This document shows positions 46,870-59,053 of a stretch of DNA of 64,000 nt, in pieces. The stretch's first letter is position 1. Each line of letters starts with the position of its first letter. A program made the position numbers and the translations under genes. The notes under the pieces were generated by a model. That model was not told the origin of the DNA. It saw nothing but the letters and a program-made list of their open reading frames with translations, and ran no database searches. Source of the stretch: Epiperipatus broadwayi (taxonomy: Eukaryota; Onychophora; Udeonychophora; Euonychophora; Peripatidae); the NCBI GenBank assembly GCA_028023455.1, contig JAQFVV010000157.1, positions 1,922,001-1,986,000 of the forward strand, in the 5' to 3' direction.

Positions 46870-47912
46870 TTCAAATTAATAAATAAATAATAATAAACTA
46901 CCACTTGAATGAGTATGACTATTCCAACTCAAGAAGATAAAAAGGAAAATCAAGAAAGAGAGAGAAAAAAAACTACCCTAGAAATAAGTTTTACAATAAC
47001 TATACTAATCAACCTGTAAACTACAAATACATTCACTTAAGAACATGTTGATCCATTTTTATGTTTATTTGATATTTTACGATGAAAACATTTTTTTTTT
47101 TAAACACATGTAGCTCTTCACTATATTCTATTCTCAGCCAGACATTGCACTTTTTTAGAACATCTTTGAAATAATCCCTATAATGTAGATGGAGTATATC
47201 TCTCTTACAAAGTCCATGCTCAAGTTCCCATAAAATATGTTTTTAGGAAGTGTTTCATTGTTCATTCATTTTACATCTTTAATTCAATGAAGATTGTTAT
47301 TTTATAATAATGGACCAATAGTATCACATCCAGAAAATTAAAGAACAAATTGATTGTTTTATGATCTTGCTGTTATATTTTTAAAATTTTATGGAGCATT
47401 CTTAAATAAAACTTTTCTGATGCCTGTATATTGTGACAATAGGATGGTCAAGTTTCATTTTCATATAATAAATTGGGTAAAATAACAGCTCTATATATAG
47501 CAAACTTAGTTGCAGTAATTATTTTTTTGTGATAAAATATTCTATTATATAATTTGTCAAAAGCAGCAACAGACATTAGAATCTGTGTTGAATTTTAACA
47601 TTTAAGTCAAACTTTCTATTTAAACTAATTTACATTCTCAATTTGATAACTATCCAAGCTAAAAGTTACTGAGAATTTGATAAAGAACTTGAAGTTTTTG
47701 AAAATTAATTAATAAACCAATATTTTTATAAGTTGCATTCAAAATATTAAGAACATTTTGTAAATCATCTTTTGAACTGGAAAAAATAGCACAATCATTA
47801 GCATACTGTGAATCTAGAATCCAAGAAGATTAAGTTCTGCTTTTGCTTTTAATAGATTCAAAGTAAAAATTCCATCAACAAACCTGTATTGTATTTTGGT
47901 CCACATTTGATT
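46870..47912 (-). mobile_element. LINE family F2, copy b, 3' segment
   Basis: On the minus strand, pieces read as the end of an RT: CAIFSSSKDDLQNVLNILNA near 47780 (just after a decayed ADD box), then INFQKLQVL. Further on come AFDKLYNRIFY, FAIYRAVILPNLLYE, ASEKFYLRMLHKILKI and, near 47180, RDILHLHYRDYFKDVLKKCN. The 3' end carries TTATTATTATTTATTTATTA-like sequence (near 46880-46890). The element is interrupted at 47912 by F1 copy d and resumes at 49512. Confidence 0.75.
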
Positions 47913-49511
47913 CATCATCATTAACCATTATCAATCCACTACAGGATGAAGGTCTCTCCAAGTTCAATCCATCTTTTTCTATCTTTAGCTTCTCTTCTCC
48001 ACATCACCCCTGCACACTTTCTTATTTCATCCATCCATCTCACATGTGGTCTCTTTCTGGGTCTTTTACAATCTCTATGTCCAGCCCAACTCCACTTCAG
48101 TCTTTTAATTTTTTCAATGAGGTCAGTAACACCTGTTTGTTCTCTTACCCATACATTGCGTTTTCGATCTCTTCTTGTTACTCCCAACATATATCTCTCC
48201 ATACTTATTTGAGTTGTCTGAAGTCTCTGTATTGCTCTTCTATTAAGTGTCCAAATCTCAGATCCATAAGTAAGAACTATCAAAACACTTTTATTAAAAA
48301 CCTTCCTTTTCAAACACATAGGCATATTTCCTTTTAGTATCAAGTTATTTCTACCAAAAGCACTCCAACCAAGTTTAATTGTATGATTAATTTCATTCAT
48401 TATGTTTCTATCTGTATTAATAATCTGACCAAGATATTTGTAGCTCTTAACTTCTTCTAACTCATCATAATCAATCTTTATTTTCATATTTTGAGAAAAT
48501 CCATTGAACATTACTTTAGTCTTTTTAACATTTATCTTTAGTCCTACTTTTTTACTTTCATCTAATAACTCCTGCAACATTTCCTGTAGCTCTAAAGCAT
48601 TATTTGCAAAAACAACTACATCATCTGCAAAATCTAAATGACTTAAATAATCTCCATTTACTTTCACTCCTTTAGCTTCCCATTTTAATCCACAAAATAC
48701 TTCTTGCAGGACTGCTGTAAAAAGTTTTGGAGATATGGAGTCACCCTGTCTTACACCCTTTTCAATGTTGATTTTCCTACTATCATTATGTAATCTAATT
48801 GTTGCTGTTGCATTTTTATAAATATTCTTTAAAATATGACAATATTCTGAATCTATGCATTGATGATCCAATGCTTTAATCACTGAAGAAATGTTTATAG
48901 AATCAAATGCCTTTTCATAGTCTACAAATCCTAAGCATAATGGCAACTCATATTCATTTGTCCTTTTTATAATTTTTCTCAATACCTGGATATGATCTAC
49001 TATACTAAAACCACTTTTAAATCCAGCTTGTTCTCATAGTTGGTGGAAATGCAGTGTTTTCTGTAGACGAGTTGTAATTATCTTAGTAAAAATTTTGTAT
49101 AAAACTGATAAAAGACTGATAGGTCTGTAATTTCTAATATCTTCTTTATGACCTTTTTTAAATATTAATATTAATACTGCATTCTTCCAATCATCTGGTA
49201 CATCTTTATCATTTAGACATTTGGTATATAACTTTGCTAAAATGTTTTCTATTTCTTCACCTGCTTCTTTTAATATATCAATTATAATTCCATCATTACC
49301 TGGAGCCTTTCCTTTCTTCATACATTTAATTGCATGTCTCACTTCCTCATTCAACATTCTGGGCAATTTGGAAGATATAATAGGTATAGGGGGCACTTGT
49401 TCTTTATTACTATATAATTCTTGATAGAAGTCTTCTACACATTTCATGATGTCATCTCTCTTTTTAGTAATAATGTCATCTTTTTTTCTTATTGCAGATA
49501 TAAATTTTTTA
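47913..49511 (-). mobile_element. RTE-like LINE (family F1, copy d), 5'-truncated, inserted in F2
   Basis: This copy runs from the start of the RT region to the 3' tail (TTCATCATCATTAACC on the + strand at 47911). ATTTGATT flanks it on both sides (47905-47912 and 49512-49519), consistent with target duplication in the F2 host. Its 5' end is truncated at 49511 within the sequence that in copy b continues to the endonuclease. It is antisense to TAF4. Confidence 0.87.
47939..49511 (-). pseudogene. F1 copy d reverse transcriptase, one nonsense codon
   Basis: The RT frame is continuous over about 520 codons except for one stop. In order it shows GKAPGNDGI, RPISLLSVLYKIFTKII, a TGA at 49034-49036 where copy b has CGA (arginine of REQAGF), then QAGFKSGFSIVDHI, RQGDSISPKLF and FADDVVVFAN. 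It ends in RWMDEIRKCAGVMWRR and GETFIL before the stop. Compared with copies a and b, about 20 codons between WAGH and RDCKRP are missing without a frame change. It is the least damaged RT in the window. Confidence 0.88.
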
Positions 49512-49876
49512 ATTTGATTAAGATGTCTATAAATAATTTCAAAGGCCACCATCTTAAAAATTGAAATCACTATTAGGGCAAATACACATCTGTGTTTAAT
49601 ATCATTTTTCATTTCAAATGCCTTAGATTTTCCACCTGTAATAATAACATTTCCTCTCATTCCATCATGTAGAATAAATTTTGGCTGACAACCAACTAAT
49701 TTCAAACAATGCCATAGAGTTTTCTTATTAACTGAATCAAATGCCTTAATCAAATCAATAAAAACAATATACAAATTACTCATTTGTCCCTGACACTTTT
49801 CTCGTATTTGCCTGATAACAAAAATATTTATTATGTTTCTTGATTCTCTAAAACCATATTGAGTCTCTATTAACAA
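49034..49876 (-). pseudogene. Fused F2/F1 reading frame across a nested insertion
   Basis: One open frame of 280 codons begins in the F2 RT (TQYGFRESRNIIN, IVFIDLIKAFDSVNKK, HDGMRGN) and continues across the F1 5' junction near 49511 into F1 (IRKKDDIITKKRDDIMK, GKAPGNDGI). It stops at the nonsense codon at 49034. The fusion results from F1 inserting into F2 in the same orientation and happening to keep frame. There is no sign that it is expressed or selected. Confidence 0.8.
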
Positions 49877-51930
49877 TTCATCTATAATTGGGAGCTATTC
49901 AAGAAATTACTTTTGCTATAGTGGATAATAATGATATTCCACAATAATTACTGCAATCTTTTCTACCCTCTTTATTTTTAAAAATTTGAACAATAAATGC
50001 ATCTTTAAGGGCAGATGGCACAATTTCATGATTTCAAATATTTTTGAAAAAATTCCAATATTTTTGAAATGCATATCACACCATATTTTAAATCTTCCAG
50101 ATATTTTATCAGGACCTGCAGCATTTCCATTTTTAAAATTACAAAGAGCTGTTTTGGTTTCATTAAATTGAATATATTTATCTAAATCTAAATGACTAGA
50201 TAAAATATATCATTAAAAGTCATTACCTCAATTCTTGTATCATTATTAAAAAGGACAGTCTTTCCACCTATTATAGGAGAATATCATTGCTGGATTTAAT
50301 AGGATTGTGATACCGTTTCTCAGATCCATGTGCTGATTTCAGTGCATCAAAAAAAATCTAGAATGATGATGATCAGTGAATCTCTGTATCTTCTTTCCAA
50401 TATTAATCTATCAATTATTTTTTAAGTCTTGTCAATCATTGAACTTCTGCCTTCAGTATTTATTTTAAAAGTCCACATTTTATCTATTATTTTGCAAAGC
50501 AGATGTTTCTTTTTAATTAAATCACTAATAATAAGATTTTTGTTAGAAAGCTGATCATAATTCTTCATTTTAGTGAACCCAAGAATAGATTTATTGTATC
50601 CATAATACACTTGTTAAGTGAATTCCATGGTTTAATAATATGACAGTGCTAAAGTTTATATTAGTAATCTTAGAGTTTGTATGTAAAATAGATTTTATAA
50701 AGAATGGACATCAATTTTCTTGTGAATAATGATTGGAATAATATTTATTTTTTAATACAACTATCATTTTAATCATGGTGAACACTAATATATGAGCTAT
50801 CCAATAATATAAACTTGAAAGTTCTTGCATAAATGTTAACTTTTTCTTGTATTCTGACTCCTACCTATAATATAATGCCATTATTTTGAGCTTGGATGCA
50901 TCTAAGTTCATTTATAGCAATTTTTCTGCTTAAATAAAATATTTGTCTCAATACATGTGTTGTGCAAAAATTCAATAATAACAAACCATTTGAAATTACA
51001 GCTCCAATACCATTATTTCCAATAACTTTTGGCCAAAATCTATTATTGTATCAACATATCCATTAAAGTTTCCAAGAAGAAAAATTTGATTATTTAATGA
51101 TATTGCTGTAATAATGATATCCAACAAGAAATAGAAAATTTCCTTTAATGAGATTTCTGAATCTAAGGTTGGAGCAATGAGCACTAATACCATTATACAA
51201 AATGTGTTTTAAGATCATTAGCCTTTTATTGATACAATGAGGAATTCCAATAATAGATTTTACAACAAATCCAACACCATGCATTCTTCTTTCATTGAAA
51301 CTTGTATCCATCTGTTTTTTCATTCCTCTGGGAGAAAAGTTTCATTAAGATAACTATATTAGTTTTAAATCTTGAAAGTTCCTTAGCTAAAAATGCATGC
51401 CTCTGTTCTGATTTTGAAGAGTTTTGTATCAAGTAAAAAATAGTTTTATAATACTTATTTTTAGTACTACCACTGCCTCTACTGCTGAAATGAATAGTCT
51501 GCCAGGAGCTAATAATTTACCAAAACTGTGTGAGTCAGATCATTTTTAGACCATATTTTTTAGGCCCTTCTATGTCCTCAATAGACAGAAGATTCCTAAC
51601 CTAAACATACAATCTTTGCTAGCTGAAAGTCATGGCCCACTTAAATCCTATTTCAAATCAACTCATATATTGATTATACTACCTTGAGTAAAAATCCCAA
51701 TTAAAGATTGCCAGCCTACTAACACTTTCACCATCATTGCTTTCTTAATTCTTGAGGGCTTGAGCTAAAAAAAAAGTAAAAAGAAAAAGGGAATAGGAGT
51801 CAGAAATGCTGTGCGTGTAGTTACAATGAAAGATCTAATGACATGAGAAGTTCATGACGATCAATCCTACAATAACTTATGTGACTGAAGAAAGAAAAGT
51901 AGAAAAAAGAAAAGACAATTTTTATCGGAA
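49512..51930 (-). mobile_element. LINE family F2, copy b, RT start, endonuclease and 5' region
   Basis: After the RT pieces at 49540-49880, the minus strand shows a linker and then an APE-type endonuclease at about 50990-51330. It reads RRMHGVGFVVKS, INKRLMI, IAPTLDSEISL and IFLLGNFNGYVDT (the GDFN motif with D changed to N). Homology with copy a (10.7-12.0 kb) ends at about 51930, which may be the true 5' end. Stops and frameshifts are common. Confidence 0.75.
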
Positions 51931-54900
51931 ACTGTTAAGTTTTATTATTATTTAAATAAAAAAATAGCTAAATGAAAAACACGCAATCTTGTCGAATTTT
52001 TAAGGAAATAAAAAACAAAATTTCAGTGGGACTTTTATGAAAAAGAACAATTATTAAATGAAATAAACAGGATTATCTAAATAGTATGAAAAAAATGCAA
52101 ATATAAAAATATTTTCAGTTAAAATTAAATCAGACTTTACAAATATGAAATTGTTTGCAATTAGATTTAAATCAGATTTTAAATAAGGCCAGATTTTATT
52201 TTTTACAATTATTTTTAATGAAGACCTCAGTTCTATATCATTCTTTATAATATTTGACTAGATTTTATTCCTTTTCTAATTTTGTGGCTACTATTGTCAT
52301 GGATTTAGTTGCAATACAAGTGTTAAACTATCTTTTAGTGTTTTTTTTTTTTTTTGTAAATAGTCTTATATGGTACACCAATACTTATGAAATATTGTGG
52401 AAGGCAACTACTCTTCACACATGCTTTATAAAATAGGGAATGTACTCTTGCATGAGTAAATATTTTAAAAGCAGATTATATATAATTAACATAGTTTTGT
52501 TGTAAGATAACAAGGCAACAATATAGTGATTTAGTAATGATGTTGTCTTGTCTGCATTGTGTTTCAAACAATTTTTTTTTCAGTAGAATAAGTGAAAAAA
52601 AATTATGATCTCTACTATCAAACCGGATTGATCTTTTTCTTTTATCTCTCATAGCCCTTCCAAACTTCCTTCTTAATATTTCTCCCTCTGATGTATGAAT
52701 AGTACTTTGTTTTTCTTTTTAATTTTATTTATGGCATCTTTATTTGCAGAATTTGTAATGATTTTATCCTGTTAGTAATAGTGATTATAATCATTAGTGA
52801 ATAATAATTATGTAGGTCAACTGAGAAGGGGGGATAATAAAGATAGATACCTCTAATTCTTTTCACATTCAGAAGTTTTGTATTGCAGTTTTAGAAGATA
52901 TTTGATTGCACTCAAAAGTAATGAAAAAAGATTTGCATTATCTGAATTCTCATTAGAATTTTTCATCATTAAGAAGGTAAATTTTGTTGGGAAATTTCAG
53001 GCGAGAGATAGTGAGAAAGAAGGAAATCAGTTGGCTATAATATTTTTTTTATAAAGAGATTAAAAAAAGAAAAATAATAGAATCTGTAATCTTAAAGCAA
53101 TTATAATTTCATTAAATTTCATGAATATACATATGTATTGGACTATTTTAAAATCAGATTAAATTGATTTTATTCAAAATTAAGGTATGTCATGAAATAG
53201 AAATTAATTAAATCAAGTAAAATTATAGGTTTTTTGACTGAATTTTTTCCTATAGATTTATATTTTCTTTAGTAAGAGTTGCTTTCAGATTTTAAAATTT
53301 AATTATAAACCATTGACTTTGTACCTCTTTTTAATATATTATTAGGAGTTTATGTATTAAAAACTTTTTTATAACAAACAACATAACATTTTCATTTACT
53401 AAAATATTTTTAAAATTGAGATATATGCTTATATAGTAATCTATATTACACATGTATTGTTTCATGTATTGATATTATTTTTGCAAGTTAATGTAAGGAT
53501 TTTTTTTTCTCACAACTTTTTATAGATCATGTGATGATTGATTCTGAAATATATATGATAATTTAAATTTACTCACTACTAAAAATTTTAGTGTTTTTGT
53601 TGAGAAAATGAAAAACAGAGCCACCAAAAGTTTGACCAAAATTTAGAAAAGCTTTAATATTGCATAGTAATAAGTTTATTTAAAAATAACAAATGAATAA
53701 ATTGTTTAATTATATTAAATGACAGATTTTACTTTAGAAAAATGAAGTATTGCTGTTAAAAGCTAGAATTATACAACTGTGGTTAAGTATAACTATTAGA
53801 AATTTTTATATATTAAATTATTTAATAATAAAGTCTTTATACCTGATGATCAGATATTGACGGTAGTGTTTTGAAAATTATAAATATTGATTGCGGCAGC
53901 TATTTTTGAAATGTATATTTCTGAAATACAGAAAAATTAGTGCTAGCAAAAATTCTGACAGGAAATAATTTTATAACTTTTAATTTCTAATTAGGAAATT
54001 AATTACTAAAAAAAAAAAATCCACTTTTATGTGTTTAGAAATATGTGAATGAAAAAGTCAAATCTAAAGGCATAAGTCAGATTTTAATTTTGTAAATTAT
54101 TATCTGATAATAATACAGTTACATAAATCACATAAAGATTTATGTTGCATACACATTGTTTAATTGCAAGCTATATCTTTCTCTATCAATATTTTATTTG
54201 TTATCATCAAGATTTTCAGAAACTTTTTAATGCTGATTAATAAAAATATACAGAAGTGGTAGAGAGCTCTTAAAATTATTTTTTTATTTGAATTATTTAT
54301 ATCACCTATTATGAAATTTAAAATGTACTCAGTGTAATAATCTCTGCATAAAAACGAATAATGTTTTACTTATTATGAATATTTTGCTCACATTTTCATA
54401 ATTATTCACACAAAAAAGATAACCGTTTAGTGTATATTTTCTTTTTAAAAAGAAGGTTCTGATATTGGTTCATTGCTCACTCTATTTTTAATTTTCTCCA
54501 TGTGCAAAAAATTATTATAAGTTCTAAAATAAAATAAATATATATATATTTATTTAAGCCTTATTAGATACTTAATGATCATTTTAAAGTAATGGCATTA
54601 ATTTTCAATTATATTGTTATTATTATTTACTCTTCCTTTTTTATTTTTATAAATGGTCTTGTATTCATTTCAAACTGCAAGAAAGATTTAATTATTTTCA
54701 TCCTGAACTCTTCTGTTTTTACAAACATTTTTGTTTGCTTCTTGGAATTTCTACACATTTTATTTGTATTTTATTCTTGATAAATATGTTTATTTGTTTC
54801 TAAAAAAAATTATTATAAATATCTTTGGAGGAGGGCACTTGCCACAGATATAACCAGAAAATAATCAATGCTGCAAACATAGTCCAGATCAGTTTTATAA

Positions 54901-55130
54901 AAAATATTTGCAAAAAATAGGAAGTGAATGTGCATTAAACATTTGTGCATTTTTTTGTGTGTGGGATGAAAAATGATATGAAATTCAGTGTGGGACTTAA
55001 TTTAAATATAGAGAAAATGTATATGAAATTTTTTTTGTACTTTTAGCTATTTTTAACATTGTTTAATTACTACATTGAAGTTAGAAGTCTATCTTAAAAA
55101 GTTTGTATGTGATCAATCTATGGTATACAT
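51931..55130. other. Intron sequence without recognised features
   Basis: A+T-rich TAF4 intron. No gene, TIR element, LINE piece or RNA could be supported. Open stretches at 52254-52436 and 54592-54780 look like chance T-rich frames. Confidence 0.4.
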
Positions 55131-55408
55131 ATATATACTGTATATAGAGACTTTTTTTTTTAATCTAAAAAATATATTGAATGCATGTATATATATATAC
55201 ACACACACATATATATATAGATCTTTGTTGTTTTGTTTAGCATCATAAATTAGTTTATAAAATTGTATTGTTCTAAGAATAATAAAAAGTTTATTAATTA
55301 ATATTATTTTAAAATTTAATTACCAAGTTATTGATTTGTGAGATATAAACACACACACACACACATATGTAACCATATACATATAATTGCCTTTTTTTTT
55401 TCCAATAG

Positions 55409-55534
55409 AAAAGTTTGCCATTTTTGAGGCATTCTTTGACTACTAATGAGCTGACAATAGAAGGAGTTAGGCCACCACCAACTGCCTTAATGACTTTGGC
55501 CATGCCTCATAATCAAGCCACCCAATTACTTCAT
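55409..55534 (+). CDS. TAF4: TAF4, exon after the TAFH core
   Basis: This 42-codon exon is open in phase 0 between TCCAATAG (ending at 55408) and GTAAGA (55535). It starts KSLPFLRHSL, which closes the TAFH domain after LVPFLK of the previous exon. It then reads TIEGVRPPP and ALMTLAMPHNQATQLLH, a linker found after TAFH in invertebrate TAF4. The protein must continue in an exon to the right. No further TAF4 exon, including the histone-fold region that binds TAF12, was recognised in the remaining 8.4 kb. Confidence 0.94.
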
Positions 55535-55608
55535 GTAAGATTATAGTTAAAACTTTTTTTGTGAGTTTCTGATAATATTTGTGCTTGTATATAAGTATAT
55601 ATTTTATA

Positions 55609-55810
55609 ACTTACCCACTTCATTATAATTTTTATCATTATTATTATCCATCTTTGTCATTTTTCAATATTATAATCATAATTTGAATTTATAGCTTAAT
55701 TATTTTTAAACTTACCCACTTCATTATAATTTTTATCATTATTATTATCCATCTTTGTCATTTTTCAATATTATAATCGTAATTTGAATTTATAGCTTAA
55801 TTATTTTTAC
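55609..55810. repeat. Near-identical 101-bp tandem duplication
   Basis: Two adjacent 101-bp units (55609-55709 and 55710-55810) both begin ACTTACCCACTTCATTATAA. I saw essentially one difference (ATCATAATTT versus ATCGTAATTT). The duplication is recent or the assembly has duplicated a unit. It lies 75 bp after the TAF4 exon donor. Confidence 0.9.
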
Positions 55811-57179
55811 ATTCACTTGTCTAGTAAATTAATTGAATCTTCTTTATGATTTAAATTTTTTAAAAAATTAATTATGTAGTATTTAATATCTATTTTAAGA
55901 TAAATATAAAAAAAAAATTCTAAAAATTGTTTTATGTGAAATTGCTATTAGATTTTTTTTTCGTCTCATTTTTTTTTTTGCATATAGTTAATTCTATAAA
56001 ATATATATAAAGTTACTATGTTGTTATCATTGTCTTTTGCATAATCTTTTTAAGGAATGTATTTTCTCCTCCTGCTTAGTGTCCAAAATATTTGATGAAC
56101 TTTTTAGTCAATTTATCTTTCCATAAGCACCATTTTTTTTATTTCTCAATATATATAAAAGGAAATGTTTGTGTTTTTATATCTAATTTGAGCTTTCACA
56201 ATAATGATTAAATATTGTTCTACACTATAACTTTTTTTATCATGAATCTCCATGTCTTAACCAACTATTTTATTAAATGAACTAACTTTAGTTGCTCATT
56301 TTTCATATTATGCAATCATTCATTTTCATTTTTTTCTAAAATCATAAACTTCTTTATGAATATCTTTTATCTGATTTATCATTCTAACCTTTTCATGTTT
56401 GGATTTACTAATGTTGCAGACTATAACTTGCATTTGCTCTTTAAGTTATAGTTTTTCTTTATTTCATTTTTATAGTTTAGTATCATGAACATTTGGCAAG
56501 GAATTATTATTTATATTTGTCATTATATGTAATTCATTGTTATTATTGACTGAATTTGAACAAGATAAATCTTTTAATTACTTACTTTTTCAATAATTTT
56601 GTTATTTTGCAATAGTAGTTAGCAATATAATCGATTTACACATAGTTAAAAATATATTTCAGTGTTTTGTGAGAGGTAGTCACTGATGGGAAAAGCATTA
56701 TTATTGATGCATTTCATTCAGTAAAATTTTTAACTATAATCTAGTTATTGAAGTGAAGTAAGTAATTCATCTGTTAAAATTTTTTATTGTTATATGAATT
56801 AATTTAATAAATAAAGGTGACTGACAGTATATAGAAATATTAATGTTTATTTATGGAAATATAGGATTATGATCATTGGCAAAAGAGTAGTATACTTTAA
56901 TAGAGAAATAGGTGAATTAAGATATATTGATGTCAAGTTTTACATTAAGTGGATAAAGCAAAATGTTTTATTTTGTTAGTGATGTATTATATTCATAAAA
57001 TTCTAACATACCTACAGTTATTAGTCAAAATCTGTGGATATGGTCTTATGGCATTGTAAAAAATAAATTATTAATGCCGAGAATATAAATAGATATCAAA
57101 ATATTAGATTATTGTTTAATTTAATAGATGTATGTTGACGCATTCAAATTTAAAAATTAAACTAAACTAAGATCAGTAA
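55811..57179. other. Intron sequence without recognised features
   Basis: T-rich TAF4 intron with no coding or element signal that I can support. Confidence 0.4.
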
Positions 57180-57642
57180 TAGCCATTTATAAACAAATAT
57201 GGCCATTCCAACTCCAAGAAAAACAATAATAAAGATAATAATGTATTAGAGATGACTTTTGTGATAATTATTCAAAACAATTTGTTAACCACAAATACAA
57301 TCAAATGCAGAAAATACTGACCCATTATTTTGTGTATTTGATATTTTGCGAAGCTGTCTTTTAATTTCTTTTGCAGCAAACTTTTCTTTTAGAAAGATTT
57401 CAACATGATTGTCTAATTGTAGCTCTCCATTATGTACTATTTTCATCAGGTTTTTTCCAATGAAACCCATCAATATTATATTTCTTTAAAGTGTCTTTGA
57501 GATGATCTTTATCATGTAAACAAGGTCTGCATTTCCTATCCTAAACTATGATCAAATTTGTTGTAAAATACTATATTGAGAAATCTTATTAATTTGTTTC
57601 TTATGCTCAATCCAATAAAGATGTATTTTTTAAAATAATAGA

Positions 57643-58080
57643 CTCTACAGCAGTGGTGCACAACCCATGGATTGCAATCCCTCCAGGGAGGGATTGTATA
57701 AAAGTTGTTGGGGGTTGCAAAAGTTTTAAATTCTGTTTTAAGTTTTGGATGATGATTGTTTTTTTTTTAAAGAATTTAATTTTTAAAAAGAGGTAAAAAT
57801 CACATGGAAAATAAATTATTTTGTAAGTATCATAATTTTTTTTTTATAAGTATACAAATTGATTGAAAAATTGTATATCAAATCACATGTGCTTGATATT
57901 AAAATATTAGAAAATATAAATTTGTACATTAATTAAAACTATTATCATTTTATTATGAATATCTTTGCCTATTCATACTTATAATTTAGTCATTGTAAAA
58001 ACAAATTATGTTCATGTCAGATTTTAATTTGAGGAATGTTTTAGCAAAAGTAAAAAGGTTGTGGCACCACTATCCTACAG
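57643..58080. mobile_element. hAT-type MITE, 422 bp
   Basis: The element 57651-58072 starts CAGTGGTGCACAACC, and its other end read inverted is TAGTGGTGCCACAACC. The flanks CTCTACAG (57643-57650) and TCCTACAG (58073-58080) agree at six of eight bases, consistent with a decayed 8-bp duplication. Near the left end is a small palindrome (AATCCCTCCAGGGAGGGATT). It has no reading frame. It interrupts F2 copy d. Confidence 0.82.
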
Positions 58081-58274
58081 CATATTGATTGGTTTAAGAT
58101 CTTGCCATTATATTTTTAAAATTTAAATAACATTCTTAAATTAAATTTTTTTAAATGCCTTTTCATCAGAATAACAATTCTTTATACAACTAAAAACACC
58201 TTGTCTGTTAATTTGTTAAAAGAAACAATAAACATCGTAGTCTGTGTTGTGCCTTAACATCTAAGTTTGAAGGC

Positions 58275-58508
58275 GGTAATAACAATTTATTTCACGTCTT
58301 CTCTTTTGCTTTTATGCCAAATTATCCGAAGGATCGTCCAAAAGATGTATTACTCTGATCAAACCAAACTTATGATTTCCAAAACAATGTGCAACCTCAG
58401 ACAATTATATGTTATTCTTAGCATTCTACATTAAACGTCAAAAACAAAACAATTTGCTTTTGATTTAAAAATGTATGTTATTTTTAAAATAGTAAATTAA
58501 ACATTTAA
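58275..58508. mobile_element. Fragment related to the 39.6-40.7 kb TIR transposon
   Basis: It starts GGTAATAACAA, like the GGTAATAGTATCAA end of the larger element. It then shares GAAGGATCGTCCAAAAGATG (against AAAGGATCATCCAAAAGATG at about 40106) and a TTATTCTT...AGTAAATTAA...TTTAA run. It interrupts F2 copy d, whose homology resumes at about 58509. The right terminal repeat is missing. Confidence 0.6.
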
Positions 58509-59053
58509 TTATCTCACATTCTCAAGTTGATAATTATCCAAGCTAACAATTACTAAAGATTTTTTTCACCATCATTAATTGTTTAAGAATTTGATTTTTT
58601 TTTAATATTAATAATTAAACCAAAATATTTATATATTACATTCAAAATTTTAAATACATTATGTAAATTGCATTTTGAATTGGCAAGGATTACACTGTCA
58701 TCAGCTATTATAAATCTAGAATATAAGAAAATGAAGTTTTTGTTGTTTAATTGATTTAGAAATTCCATTATCAAACCTGTAATACATTTTGATCTCAAAT
58801 TCTTAAAACCACTTATAAAGTAAGTTACAAAAATCATTTTTATAAAAAGCAAAAGCAAAAGTGTAACTAGTACACATTTTTGTTTAACACCAGTTTTTTA
58901 TTCACTTACTTAAAAGATTTTCTGTCAGTAATAATTATACTTTTTTTCATTTCATCATGTAGCTGTATAATATAAGAAACTTTGTTGACAAACAATTTTA
59001 AGAAGAACCACAGACTTGTTCATTTCATTGAGTCAAATACTGCTTAATTCTTT

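Larger units (their letters stand above)
43670..55408 (+). other. TAF4: TAF4 intron, about 11.7 kb
   Basis: It is bounded by GTAACA and TCCAATAG. It holds a hAT-type terminus near 46083, two poly(C) tracts, and a nested pair of LINEs at 46.9-51.9 kb antisense to TAF4. The stretches 43670-46019, 46084-46869 and 51931-55130 show no recognisable feature. TA and CA dinucleotide runs lie at about 55184-55220 and 55348-55372, just upstream of the next exon. Confidence 0.85.
57180..59053 (-). mobile_element. LINE family F2, copy d, RT end to 3' tail
   Basis: On the minus strand the RT palm end appears at 58583-58858 (FIIADDSVILANS, HNVFKILNVIYKYFGLIINI), with the ADD triad kept. The tail near 57540-57260 reads YKDHLKDTLKK-type sequence, NHVEIFLKEKFAAKEIKRQL, then GSVFSAFDCICG and, after one stop, a YHKSH: a C-x-C...H-x3-H finger at the very end of F2. 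Two later insertions split it: a hAT MITE at 57651-58072 and a TIR-related piece at 58275-58508. It is antisense to TAF4. Confidence 0.75.

Noticed and set aside
48044-48337. Plus-strand open stretches within the F1 LINE at 48 kb
   Set aside because: They are antisense shadows of the RT frame and repeat in the same way at 8.8-9.4 kb.
55309-55503. Minus-strand open stretch over the TAF4 exon
   Set aside because: It is the antisense shadow of the exon, which reads as conserved TAF4 on the + strand.
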